Assembly: GCA_946478915.1 (NCBI GenBank)
Contig: CAMLER010000274.1
Location: forward strand, 1 to 6,872
DNA: 6,872 bases
Origin: an uncultured Chryseolinea sp.
Lineage (GTDB): Bacteria > Bacteroidota > Bacteroidia > Cytophagales > Cyclobacteriaceae
Direction: 5' to 3'
The notes beneath the pieces were generated by a model that had not been told where the DNA came from, did no database searches, and was given only the letters and a program-made list of their open reading frames with translations. Within the stretch, counting starts at the first letter, position 1; every line of letters starts with the position of its first letter. Shown piece after piece: positions 1 through 6,476 of the stretch. Position numbers and translations under genes: made by a program.

Positions 1-17
1 GTCAAACACCGATTACT

Positions 18-29
18 CGATTACCTCCT
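18..29 (-). repeat. 12-bp direct repeat, copy 1 (anti-SD complement)
   Basis: CGATTACCTCCT on the plus strand recurs exactly at 96-107. Read on the minus strand it gives AAAGGAGGTAATCG, a perfect Shine-Dalgarno core, followed by a second TAATCG and then a GTG at 9-7 near the window edge. A gene starting at or beyond the left edge could use it, but the spacing from the core to this GTG is about 14 bases. The repeat is seen directly; its function is speculative. Confidence 0.5.
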
Positions 30-95
30 TTCAAGTACATGCGCTATTCGAGTGCTCAACTCTTAATAAAAAATTGACAAAGGAGAGCCCGCCAC

Positions 96-107
96 CGATT
101 ACCTCCT
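96..107 (-). repeat. 12-bp direct repeat, copy 2 at phosphate transporter stop
   Basis: This is an exact copy of the motif at 18-29, with the identity continuing on one side into ACCGATTAC-like sequence. On the minus strand it reads TAGGAGGTAATCGGTG, so the TAG stop codon of the phosphate transporter (108-106) overlaps the AGGAGG core, and a GTG follows six bases after the core. The reading frame from that GTG is only about ten codons, so no gene is called. Confidence 0.5.
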
Positions 108-1518
108 AAAAAATAGCTCTGAATAACAAGAACAACGCCCCCGCCATCACCATCACAACGGGGAGGGTAAGGAACCATGCAATCAATATGTTTCTGACAG
201 TGTCAGGCTGTAGATTTTTAACGCCCTTGCTGGCAACCATACTTCCGGCAATACCAGAGGAGAGAACATGCGTGGTGCTGACAGGCAATCCGTAAAACGA
301 CGAAAGCCCTATTGTACTCGCTGCCACGATTTCAGCGCTCGCACCTTGTGCGTAGGTAAGATGTTCCTTCCCGATTTTTTCTCCAATCGTTTTTACAATA
401 CGCTTCCAGCCTATCATCGTACCTAGTCCAAGTGAAAGGGAGATCATGAGAATAACCCATCGAGGCGAGTAGTCCGTCAGTTTCCTGACATTCTTCAATT
501 CGGTAGACAAAGTTTTTTTCTCGCCTGCGCTCAGTTTCACCTCATCATTTTTCGCCAGGTCAGAAAGGTTGCGATCCATAACCATGACATCTTTTCGAAC
601 GAGGAATCGCTCTTGTTTTGGAATTCGCTCGATCTGAGGAAGAGAACTAAATCGTTGCTGCAGGCGATCATTCATCGAAATCGCCTCGGTCAGCTTCGCC
701 CGATCGCCAGCGGATAAAACCGACGGGTCAATCGTGGTGGCTATGCGCTTCACGGTTGCAAGCGGCGTTGGAAGGTGCGACGGATTGAAGTTGTTATCCA
801 ACGCAAAGTACGCAGGTACAATACCGATAAGAATCAACATTACAAGACCCACACCCTTTTGGCCATCGTTCGATCCATGAAAGAAACTAACCAATGTGCA
901 GGTTACGATCAGGATACCGCGGATCCATGGTGGCGGCGGTCTATCTTTCTTGGGCTCTTTAAACAAGCTGTCTCCATAACTGGTCTTCTTTGTCAGGGAC
1001 CGGATGATGTACATAAGGATAATGGTGACCGAAAATCCAAATAAGGGAGAGACTAACAATGAGAGGCCAATATCTGACGCCTTTGACCAGTTCACCGCTT
1101 CACTTGTTGCTTCGGGTAAAAGAGAGTACGCCAGGCCCACGCCTAGAATAGAGCCAATAAGCGTATGAGAACTAGAACAGGGGATGCCCAGATACCAGGT
1201 CAGTAGGTTCCAAAATATTGCAGTTATCAATAGCGCCGATACCATCGCTATGCTATGCGAAATATCCTGGTCCACCAGTGTTTCTACTGGAAGCAGATTG
1301 ATAATTCCTACAGCAACGGCAATCCCACCTGCAAAGACACCTAAAAAATTCCAGATACCCGACCAGATCACAGCCACCCAGGGCTTTAGCGAATGCGTGT
1401 AAATAACAGTTGCAACCGCGTTTGCTGTGTCGTGAAACCCATTTACAAATTCAAAAGAACAGGCAGCGATAAGACAGATTACGAGGAGGGCCGAGTGAGC
1501 AAAGTCCAGATCGAACAT
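106..1518 (-). CDS. PiT-family inorganic phosphate transporter
   Basis: This 470-residue inner-membrane protein probably imports inorganic phosphate coupled to a cation gradient, as PiT-family (PF01384) permeases do. Both halves of the family's inverted repeat are visible: the N-terminal signature GFHDTANAVAT (residues 27-37) and its second copy FHGSNDGQKG (213-222). The paired motifs CSSSHTLIGS (114-123) and PVSTTHVLSSG (412-422) follow each half. Hydrophobic segments run through about 8-26, 45-75, 92-110, 150-173, 200-240, 354-370 and 442-468. Residues about 241-350 form a long, charged, mostly helical-looking hydrophilic loop between the halves, which makes the protein longer than compact PiT proteins. 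The ATG at 1518 places the GFHD motif at the usual distance from the N-terminus. It is transcribed divergently from the PdeM gene. No PhoU-like (DUF47) partner is visible, though one could lie left of position 1. The family call is firm; substrate and coupling ion are inferred. Confidence 0.95.
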   Translation of the reverse strand: MFDLDFAHSALLVICLIAACSFEFVNGFHDTANAVATVIYTHSLKPWVAVIWSGIWNFLGVFAGGIAVAVGIINLLPVETLVDQDISHSIAMVSALLITAIFWNLLTWYLGIPCSSSHTLIGSILGVGLAYSLLPEATSEAVNWSKASDIGLSLLVSPLFGFSVTIILMYIIRSLTKKTSYGDSLFKEPKKDRPPPPWIRGILIVTCTLVSFFHGSNDGQKGVGLVMLILIGIVPAYFALDNNFNPSHLPTPLATVKRIATTIDPSVLSAGDRAKLTEAISMNDRLQQRFSSLPQIERIPKQERFLVRKDVMVMDRNLSDLAKNDEVKLSAGEKKTLSTELKNVRKLTDYSPRWVILMISLSLGLGTMIGWKRIVKTIGEKIGKEHLTYAQGASAEIVAASTIGLSSFYGLPVSTTHVLSSGIAGSMVASKGVKNLQPDTVRNILIAWFLTLPVVMVMAGALFLLFRAIF

Positions 1519-1571
1519 AAATCTTTATTCGGGGTGCAATCTAGCCCGAAAACCCGTTCCCAATGTTATCG

Positions 1572-1595
1572 GATTATTAACTTTTTTAATAAATC
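1572..1595. repeat. AT-rich inverted repeat in divergent intergenic region
   Basis: TTATTAA (1574-1580) and its exact reverse complement TTAATAA (1586-1592) flank a 5-base spacer, CTTTT. With one bulged A, the flanking GA/TC bases extend the dyad. It lies 54 bp upstream of the phosphate transporter start, where an operator or promoter element could sit. The AT richness also makes chance occurrence likely. I found no convincing Bacteroidota -33/-7 promoter pair (TTG ... TAnnTTTG) with correct spacing in the region. Confidence 0.3.
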
Positions 1596-1626
1596 TGTAT
1601 CACCAAAAAGGTATTCGTTTGATATT

Positions 1627-1636
1627 CAATTAATTG
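1627..1636. repeat. 10-bp perfect palindrome CAATTAATTG
   Basis: A perfect 10-bp palindrome lies in the same divergent spacer, about 109 bp upstream of the phosphate transporter and about 159 bp upstream of the PdeM gene. It could be a half-site arrangement for a dimeric regulator. It does not extend beyond 10 bp and there is no second copy in the window, so a regulatory role is only a suggestion. Confidence 0.22.
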
Positions 1637-1794
1637 GTTGAAGTCGCTATTATTGCAGGCTGAGAAGACACGAACATTAGCACAAAGGCAAGAGGACAAT
1701 GGATACTCCTATGAAGTTTTTTCCTGAGTCATAGCGATAAATGGTCCATAGCGCTGGTGTAGTCGGGAAAGCGTGGATCTTGCAAATAGAGGAG

Positions 1795-2442
1795 ATGATA
1801 AAGACAATTAATGTAGCGGAGGAAAGTCTGGAGTTGTGGCCACAAAAAGCTATTAGGTGGAAGAAAAACAATGTTTTGTTTATTGCAGACCTTCACCTCG
1901 GCAAGATCAATCACTTCAGAAGGTCTGGAATACCCGTGCCTTCGAAAGCAAATGAGCGCAATCTCGAGGTGCTTATTGACTTGCTCTACCTCACACAACC
2001 CGACCGTGTCATTTGCCTCGGTGACTTATTCCATAGTCATTACAATCCTGAATGGGAAATATTTGGTGAGGTGGTAAAACATTTCGGAAATATCTCCTTT
2101 GAGTTGGTTCTTGGAAACCACGATATCATGAGCCGCATCCAGTATAGCCGGAAAGGAATCCGCCTTCATGAAACTCTTAGGATCGATCCGTTTATTTTCA
2201 CCCATCATCCAATGACGGAAATCGAGTCGCAGTGTTATAATATCGCCGGACATATACATCCTGGCGTAAACCTCAGGGGAAAAGGAAGGCAATCCCTTAC
2301 CTTGCCCTGCTTTTACTTTGGTGAATGCGCTGGACTCCTGCCTGCATTCGGCATGTTTACCGGGCTTGCCAGAATTTTGCCAAAGAAGGACGACAAGATT
2401 TTTGTTATTGTTGAAGACAAGGTTGTTGAAGTGAATAATTGA
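1795..2442 (+). CDS. pdeM: PdeM-like ligase-associated DNA damage response phosphoesterase
   Basis: A 215-residue cytoplasmic metallophosphoesterase of the calcineurin-like superfamily. The two-metal ligand set is complete: IADLHLGK (residues 30-37; D32, H34), GDLFHSH (76-82; D77), GNHD (107-110; N108, H109), THHP (136-139) and GHIHPG (152-157). The segments FRRSGIPVP (41-49) and LPAFGMFTG (182-190) are typical of the PdeM subfamily rather than general phosphoesterases. That family is annotated as a ligase-associated DNA damage response endonuclease and often sits with LigD-like ligase, an Lhr-type helicase and an exonuclease. None of these is visible here. An in-frame ATG at 1741 would add 18 residues that do not resemble the family's N-terminus. 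The ATG at 1795 gives the expected lead-in to the ELWPQKAI strand, although its GGAG abuts the start codon with no spacer. The next gene begins three bases after the stop, indicating co-transcription. Catalytic competence is likely; the nucleic-acid substrate is inferred from family naming. Confidence 0.88.
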   Translation: MIKTINVAEESLELWPQKAIRWKKNNVLFIADLHLGKINHFRRSGIPVPSKANERNLEVLIDLLYLTQPDRVICLGDLFHSHYNPEWEIFGEVVKHFGNISFELVLGNHDIMSRIQYSRKGIRLHETLRIDPFIFTHHPMTEIESQCYNIAGHIHPGVNLRGKGRQSLTLPCFYFGECAGLLPAFGMFTGLARILPKKDDKIFVIVEDKVVEVNN

Positions 2443-2445
2443 CGT

Positions 2446-2565
2446 ATGAAGTTACCATTACTGATTTTTTGCTGCGTCGTTAGAAGTTTATCTTTCGGCC
2501 AGGACACAACTCGTTTTTGCCGGAGATGTCATGGGTCACGATTCTCAAATTGCATCTGCCTATAA
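2446..2565 (+). pseudogene. 5' end of CapA-family gene, out of frame with the body
   Basis: The ATG at 2446 lies three bases after the PdeM stop and opens a 39-codon frame beginning MKLPLLIFCCVVRSLSFGQ. This is a short signal peptide: K2, a hydrophobic core, and a Bacteroidota-like SFG|Q end. After about GQDTT the frame loses sense and stops at 2563-2565. In the frame of the downstream domain, the sequence immediately after the signal peptide reads LVFAGDVMGH, the expected first strand and GD motif of the CapA domain. That frame has no ATG, GTG or TTG between its stop at 2462 and the ATG at 2531. The two parts therefore belong to one gene split by an indel around 2508-2516: one extra base or two missing. 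This could be a real mutation or a sequencing or assembly error. Confidence 0.7.
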
Positions 2566-3571
2566 TGCGACTACAAAAAAATACGACTATAGCTCATGTT
2601 TTCAGTTTGTGAGGCCGTATGTAGACTCCGTTGACCTGGCAATTGCAAATCTCGAGGTAACGTTAGCCGGACCTCCATACAAGGGCTACCCACAATTCAG
2701 CTCACCTGACGCTCTTGCTGTCACATTAAAGGATATCGGATTTGACGTTCTGGTTACGGCGAATAACCACTCCGTTGATCGGGGTCGGAAGGGGATTGAG
2801 CGGACTATTAAAGTATTGGATAGCCTGCAAATCGCGCACACAGGTACGTTCAAGGATTCCATTTCAAAGGAAGAACAAACTCCGTTAATGGTTGAAAAGA
2901 ACGGGTTCCGTCTTGCCATTCTCAATTATACGTATGGCACCAACGGCATACCTGTAACAAAGCCTAACGTTGTTAACCACCTTGATACCGCCCTTATACG
3001 CCGCGACCTGGAAAAAGCAAAGAATTCAAACCCGGACGTGATCATCGTATTCACGCACTGGGGTGCGGAGTATCAAAGCCTGCCTTCCAAAAACCAGAAA
3101 GATCTTACCGATTTTTGCTTCAAGAATGGCGCGATGCTTGTAATTGGCGCTCACCCTCACGTGGTGCAGCCGATGGAATGGAGAAAGGATAAAAATCAAT
3201 TTGTTGCCTACTCACTCGGCAATTATATATCGGGTCAGCGAAAGCGCTATACGGATGGGGGAGCCATGGCCTACCTTGAAATAGAAAAAATTTCATACGC
3301 GGCGGATAGCGCTCAGGTGAGCATCGATAGCGCAGGATATTATTTGGCATGGGTTTATCGAACGGCAGATGCTCACAAGGATTATTACTTATTGCCCGAA
3401 GATGTTGACCGAAGCCACGTCAAATTTATCAAGGATGCTGAATCGCGTGCAGCGCATAAGGTGTTTCTTGAGGACTCCAGATTATTATTTGGGAAATATA
3501 ACAAAGATGTGCCCGAGATGAAGCGAATGCCAGCGCGTTTTGAAGACGTTATCGTTGAAGCTGGCCCTTAA
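2531..3571 (+). CDS. CapA-family (PGA_cap) metallophosphatase-like protein, 5' end frameshifted
   Basis: These 346 residues match the CapA/PgsA family (PF09587, poly-gamma-glutamate or capsule-associated, metallophosphatase-like fold). Numbered from the ATG at 2531, the motifs are GHDSQI (2-7), AIANLEVTL (37-45), TANNHSVDRG (76-85), THWGAEY (175-181) and GAHPHVVQPMEW (206-217), followed by YSLGNYISGQ (227-236). The residues just before this ATG, FAGDV in the same frame, supply the conserved GD of the first motif, so this ATG is not the natural start. The complete protein would begin at 2446 with a signal peptide and be about 374 residues, acting in the periplasm or at the cell surface. The C-terminal 85 or so residues are less conserved. 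As written, the sequence has no usable start before the GD motif, so the gene may be inactive. The substrate is unknown: many CapA homologs lie outside capsule loci, and no capsule synthesis genes are seen here. The 3' end overlaps the convergent permease gene by 23 bp. Confidence 0.88.
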   Translation: MGHDSQIASAYNATTKKYDYSSCFQFVRPYVDSVDLAIANLEVTLAGPPYKGYPQFSSPDALAVTLKDIGFDVLVTANNHSVDRGRKGIERTIKVLDSLQIAHTGTFKDSISKEEQTPLMVEKNGFRLAILNYTYGTNGIPVTKPNVVNHLDTALIRRDLEKAKNSNPDVIIVFTHWGAEYQSLPSKNQKDLTDFCFKNGAMLVIGAHPHVVQPMEWRKDKNQFVAYSLGNYISGQRKRYTDGGAMAYLEIEKISYAADSAQVSIDSAGYYLAWVYRTADAHKDYYLLPEDVDRSHVKFIKDAESRAAHKVFLEDSRLLFGKYNKDVPEMKRMPARFEDVIVEAGP

Positions 3572-4460
3572 TTTTCACATCTTTGCGATTCAAGATGTAA
3601 ACTGCTGCGATACCCAGCAAACCGCCGATGATCGTGTGCATTTCAATTACTTCGCCAAGAAATATCCACGAGCCCAAGGCAGCTGAAAAGGGTACCATAA
3701 AAATGAAGCTGCTCGCCCTGCTTGCACCGATCCTTGAGGTGGCAACGAAATAAAATGTTGTGGCAAGCGAAGTTGTGATGGTTGCGCTGAAAAAGAGGTT
3801 TCCCCAAAACATTCCATCTGATTTTTGAAGGGTAGACGCAGTGGAAGAAGCACCGGCAAATAAGAACATAAGGCAGGTGCTGACTCCATACACCCATAAA
3901 CTGAATGATAAAGAAGATCCGTATTTGCCCGCCTTAGATGTGAAGCGTGACAGAACAGCCCATGAACATGCGGCCAGTAGGAAATAGATGTTGCCCGCCT
4001 TGAATATCTCGCCGGCTTGGGTAGTTAATCTTAACAATACGACACCGGCAACCAACCCAAGGGCTAGACCAATTGCTTCATTGCGACTTGGCCTCCTTCG
4101 GGATAGTGTGATTGTCATCGCGTATATTATGATTGGATTTAGCACTGTAACAAGTACGCCGCCTGCGCCAGCCTTTCCAACGCTTACGCCTTTAAAAAAA
4201 AGAAAGGTATATATTGAAATTAATGCGGATGAGATAAGAAGGTCCCAAATTCCTTTCGTGCTGATAGTTAGCTTTTCCTTCATAAGAGGAAGCAACACGA
4301 GCAAGGAGACAAATGTGAGGGCGAATCTCAGAAAAGAGATGGTTAGCGGATCGCCGTAATCAGTTAGTATTTTTCCAGACGTCCAACTGAAGCCCCAGCA
4401 TGTCATGCTTAAGATCATACCAACAACAAAGACTTTGTTGGTTCCGGTTTGCTCGTTCAT
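3549..4460 (-). CDS. EamA/DMT-superfamily permease
   Basis: A 303-residue integral membrane protein with two tandem EamA (PF00892) repeats, roughly residues 10-145 and 157-291, giving about ten transmembrane helices. Diagnostic stretches are CWGFSWTSGK in helix 1 (21-30), the FLRFALTF segment (43-50), and the C-terminal PFSAALGSWIFLGE (257-270) followed by the glycine-rich helix GGLLGIAAVYILNR (279-292). Length and architecture are normal for the family, whose members export or exchange amino acids, nucleotides and other metabolites; the substrate cannot be read from sequence. The ATG at 4460 fits the short cytoplasmic lead before helix 1. The gene stands 191 bp downstream of the beta-barrel gene on the same strand, so it may have its own promoter. 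Its 3' end overlaps the CapA gene tail by 23 bp, leaving no room for an ordinary terminator between them. Confidence 0.92.
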   Translation of the reverse strand: MNEQTGTNKVFVVGMILSMTCWGFSWTSGKILTDYGDPLTISFLRFALTFVSLLVLLPLMKEKLTISTKGIWDLLISSALISIYTFLFFKGVSVGKAGAGGVLVTVLNPIIIYAMTITLSRRRPSRNEAIGLALGLVAGVVLLRLTTQAGEIFKAGNIYFLLAACSWAVLSRFTSKAGKYGSSLSFSLWVYGVSTCLMFLFAGASSTASTLQKSDGMFWGNLFFSATITTSLATTFYFVATSRIGASRASSFIFMVPFSAALGSWIFLGEVIEMHTIIGGLLGIAAVYILNRKDVKIKGQLQR

Positions 4461-4651
4461 AGTTGAGGGCTTGTGTTAGCGCCCGATAGCAGAAAAAAAT
4501 TGTTTATTCGATTAGGTAAGGTTATCAAAATCAAAAAGGAATAAGTCTATTTATCAGGTTGTGATTTTGGTTTTCGTATTTACTATTCATGATAACCATA
4601 GCGACCAACCTTATCGTTTTCCCGGTACATTATTCCGTATTCCCATGAGAA

Positions 4652-5362
4652 TTATCGCCTCCTTCTCTTTTTCGCGGGACTGCTACCTTGCCCCGAATCA
4701 AAAATTACTCCGATAGAAAACTCCAAACCTGTAAGATCAATTTTAGCATCAGGATATTCAACCTCCTTGGATTCTATTGTTGTCGAGCCACCTGCATACC
4801 GGCCTTTAAGCGGAAATCCGGAATCTCCCATCAGATAATTACTCTCCAACGAAATGCCTACCTGCTGGGTTACGTAGAGCGTTAACTCCGCGCCAAATAG
4901 GTAGCCCCATCCTGGCTTGTTCTCATAGCTAAAATCACTGTTGGCCACCTCCCAGTTTTCATGTTTTCTTATCGCTTTGTCAAAATTGCCGTAATTGATT
5001 TTTTGGTCGAAGCCGTAGAAGCCAAAAACTCCTCCTTTGACATCAAATTCTACCGACGAGCCTTTCAATTGAAAAACAATTTCCGCTGGAACAAGAATTG
5101 TGAAATTGGGGCCGACTAAGGCATCTTTTGTTTCAAAAGGAAGGTCCTTTACGTTCAGGCCTGACATTCGGTAAAGTGAAGCACCCGTTTCAAGTGCGAT
5201 GAAACGGTTAAGATCAACGCCAAGGCCGCGGATTGAGAAGGGGCTGATTGGCGTCGAGAAATATCCGTCTTTTGGAATAAAATAGGAGAAAGACAAGCCG
5301 AATTGTTGTGCGAAAACGGTAGTCCCCGACAGTAAGAAGATAAGTAAGATCCTGTATCGCAT
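4652..5362 (-). CDS. Secreted beta-barrel-like outer membrane protein, function unknown
   Basis: A protein of about 236 residues that I cannot assign to a named function. It begins with a clear signal peptide (MRYRILLIFLLSGTTVFAQ; likely cleavage at VFA|Q) and continues with alternating aromatic/polar strands such as QFGLSFSYF, WGYLFGAELTLYV, VGISLESNYLMG and LTGLEFSIGVIF. This pattern fits a small outer-membrane beta-barrel of the type common in Bacteroidota. Unusually, the last strand is followed by a 14-residue polar tail ending in KKRRRR, rather than the terminal aromatic residue typical of barrels. The frame opens with GTG (5365) followed directly by ATG (5362); the ATG is preferred, leaving a 10-base gap after the aminotransferase stop and implying co-transcription. 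No Shine-Dalgarno is visible. A link to the aminotransferase pathway is suggested only by position. Confidence 0.72.
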   Translation of the reverse strand: MRYRILLIFLLSGTTVFAQQFGLSFSYFIPKDGYFSTPISPFSIRGLGVDLNRFIALETGASLYRMSGLNVKDLPFETKDALVGPNFTILVPAEIVFQLKGSSVEFDVKGGVFGFYGFDQKINYGNFDKAIRKHENWEVANSDFSYENKPGWGYLFGAELTLYVTQQVGISLESNYLMGDSGFPLKGRYAGGSTTIESKEVEYPDAKIDLTGLEFSIGVIFDSGQGSSPAKKRRRR

Positions 5363-5372
5363 CACGGTTGGT

Positions 5373-6476
5373 CTATGGGGACTGGAATGCCAGATAATTT
5401 TTCAGCTCTTTCAAAAAATTTTCTATGTCATTTTTGTAAAGATCTCCCAAAACCGAAAGCCTGAAGGTGGCTTCCCTGGCGCCTTTGCCAGGGTAAATTG
5501 TATAACCACGCTCATACAAGTAGTCATGCATTTCGTCGAAGTTATATCTTGGATCAGAAGGCTCTTTTACAGCCAATAGTATTTTTGATTGATGTTTTTC
5601 CGGAAGAAGAAACTCAAAGTTTAACTTTTCCAATCCGGTATATAGGGTGTTCCAGTTCTCCTGGTATCGATTCCATCGGTTGATTTCTCCCTCGGCAAAA
5701 TATTCGTCCATTGCCTGGCGCAGTGCATACGCCACCTGAACCGGAGGTGTGAATTGCATCTGTCCTGTTTTTTCAAAACCGACAAATTGATTGTATAAAT
5801 CGAAATAGAATGATCGTTTTTGCTCCTTAAGATGTGGCAACAGGGCTTTCTTAAAGATTACGAAGACCATCCCCGGCATTCCCTGTATGCATTTGTTGGA
5901 AGATGAAATCAGATAGCTGGCGTTCCACTTCCTGATGTCGATCGGGATTCCAGCGTAGGAGCTCATACAATCGACAATTACTTCGACTCCGTTTTGGTGA
6001 GCCAAATTACATATATCTTCCACGGGATTGAGCATGCCCGTCGTTGTTTCATGGTGCACTATGGCCAGGTGACTAATGTCACTGTTCTCCTTTAACAGCT
6101 TTTCAATGTGGCTAATGTCAGGATAGTCGCCATATGCCAGCTTATATGGCACAACGCTGATACCGAAGGTTGAGGCAATGCTTGCCATTCGCGCGCCATA
6201 AGCCCCATTATCAATTACCAGCAGTTTCTTATTTCTCGGTACTGCTGATGTAATCGCAGATTCCAGCCCGCCGGTACCACTAGCAGTGAACAGCGCTGCT
6301 ACATAGTCGGGTTGTCCATGAACAACCTTAACCAGGTCATCTTTGATCGTGTCGAGCAACTTTCCGAAATCCTTTTCGCGAGGACAAATGTCTTCGACAA
6401 CCATGGCTTGCTTCACGCTATCGGTGGTCGTAGCGGGTCCCGGATTCAGCAAAATTTTTCTGGTCACATGCTTCAT
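5373..6476 (-). CDS. phnW: 2-aminoethylphosphonate:pyruvate aminotransferase-like (class V)
   Basis: A 367-residue fold-type I, class V PLP enzyme, normal in length for PhnW. It closely follows PhnW landmarks: LNPGPATTTDSVKQAM (10-25), the signature DICPREKDFG (29-38), SGTGG cofactor phosphate loop (66-70), HHETTTGMLNPVED (141-154), VDCMSSYAGIPID (168-180) with the pyridine-nitrogen Asp169, SSSNKCIQGMPG (191-202) with the Schiff-base Lys195, and FRLSVLG (338-344) with the carboxylate-binding Arg339. PhnW interconverts 2-aminoethylphosphonate plus pyruvate with phosphonoacetaldehyde plus alanine, either degrading AEP (with PhnX) or making it (with PEP mutase and phosphonopyruvate decarboxylase). 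Neither partner is visible. The ATG overlaps the upstream membrane-protein stop by four bases (ATGA), so translation is probably coupled. A related class V enzyme such as alanine-glyoxylate aminotransferase is less likely given the CPREK and NKCIQG motifs. Exact substrate is inferred. Confidence 0.85.
   Translation of the reverse strand: MKHVTRKILLNPGPATTTDSVKQAMVVEDICPREKDFGKLLDTIKDDLVKVVHGQPDYVAALFTASGTGGLESAITSAVPRNKKLLVIDNGAYGARMASIASTFGISVVPYKLAYGDYPDISHIEKLLKENSDISHLAIVHHETTTGMLNPVEDICNLAHQNGVEVIVDCMSSYAGIPIDIRKWNASYLISSSNKCIQGMPGMVFVIFKKALLPHLKEQKRSFYFDLYNQFVGFEKTGQMQFTPPVQVAYALRQAMDEYFAEGEINRWNRYQENWNTLYTGLEKLNFEFLLPEKHQSKILLAVKEPSDPRYNFDEMHDYLYERGYTIYPGKGAREATFRLSVLGDLYKNDIENFLKELKNYLAFQSP

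Noticed and set aside
20..31. Resemblance to the 3' tail of 16S rRNA (GATTACCTCCTTTC)
   Set aside because: Only the anti-SD segment matches, with one mismatch (GATT versus GATC). The preceding bases do not resemble the conserved 16S helix, so no rRNA is called.
81..107. Hairpin AGGAG/CTCCT followed on the minus strand by T-rich sequence, as a possible terminator
   Set aside because: The stem is only 5 bp with a 17-base loop, it overlaps the transporter stop, and the T-run is 11 bases away after a mixed sequence.
1612..1621. TTCGTTTG as a Bacteroidota -7 promoter element for pdeM
   Set aside because: It has one mismatch to TAnnTTTG and no TTG at the expected -33 spacing; a match this weak is expected by chance in AT-rich sequence.
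775..1641. Plus-strand open frames inside and upstream of the phosphate transporter
   Set aside because: They mostly lie antisense to a clear PiT gene; none has protein-like motifs or a supporting start context.
1677..1998. Minus-strand open frames overlapping the start of the PdeM gene
   Set aside because: They are antisense to a gene with full catalytic motifs, show no recognisable domain, and only shadow its codon pattern.
4591..4652. GATAA...TTATC and ATTCcCATGaGAAT inverted repeats downstream of the beta-barrel gene
   Set aside because: Stems are 4-5 bp, with either a long loop or a central mismatch, and no following T-run on the minus strand; they are too weak to call a terminator or operator.
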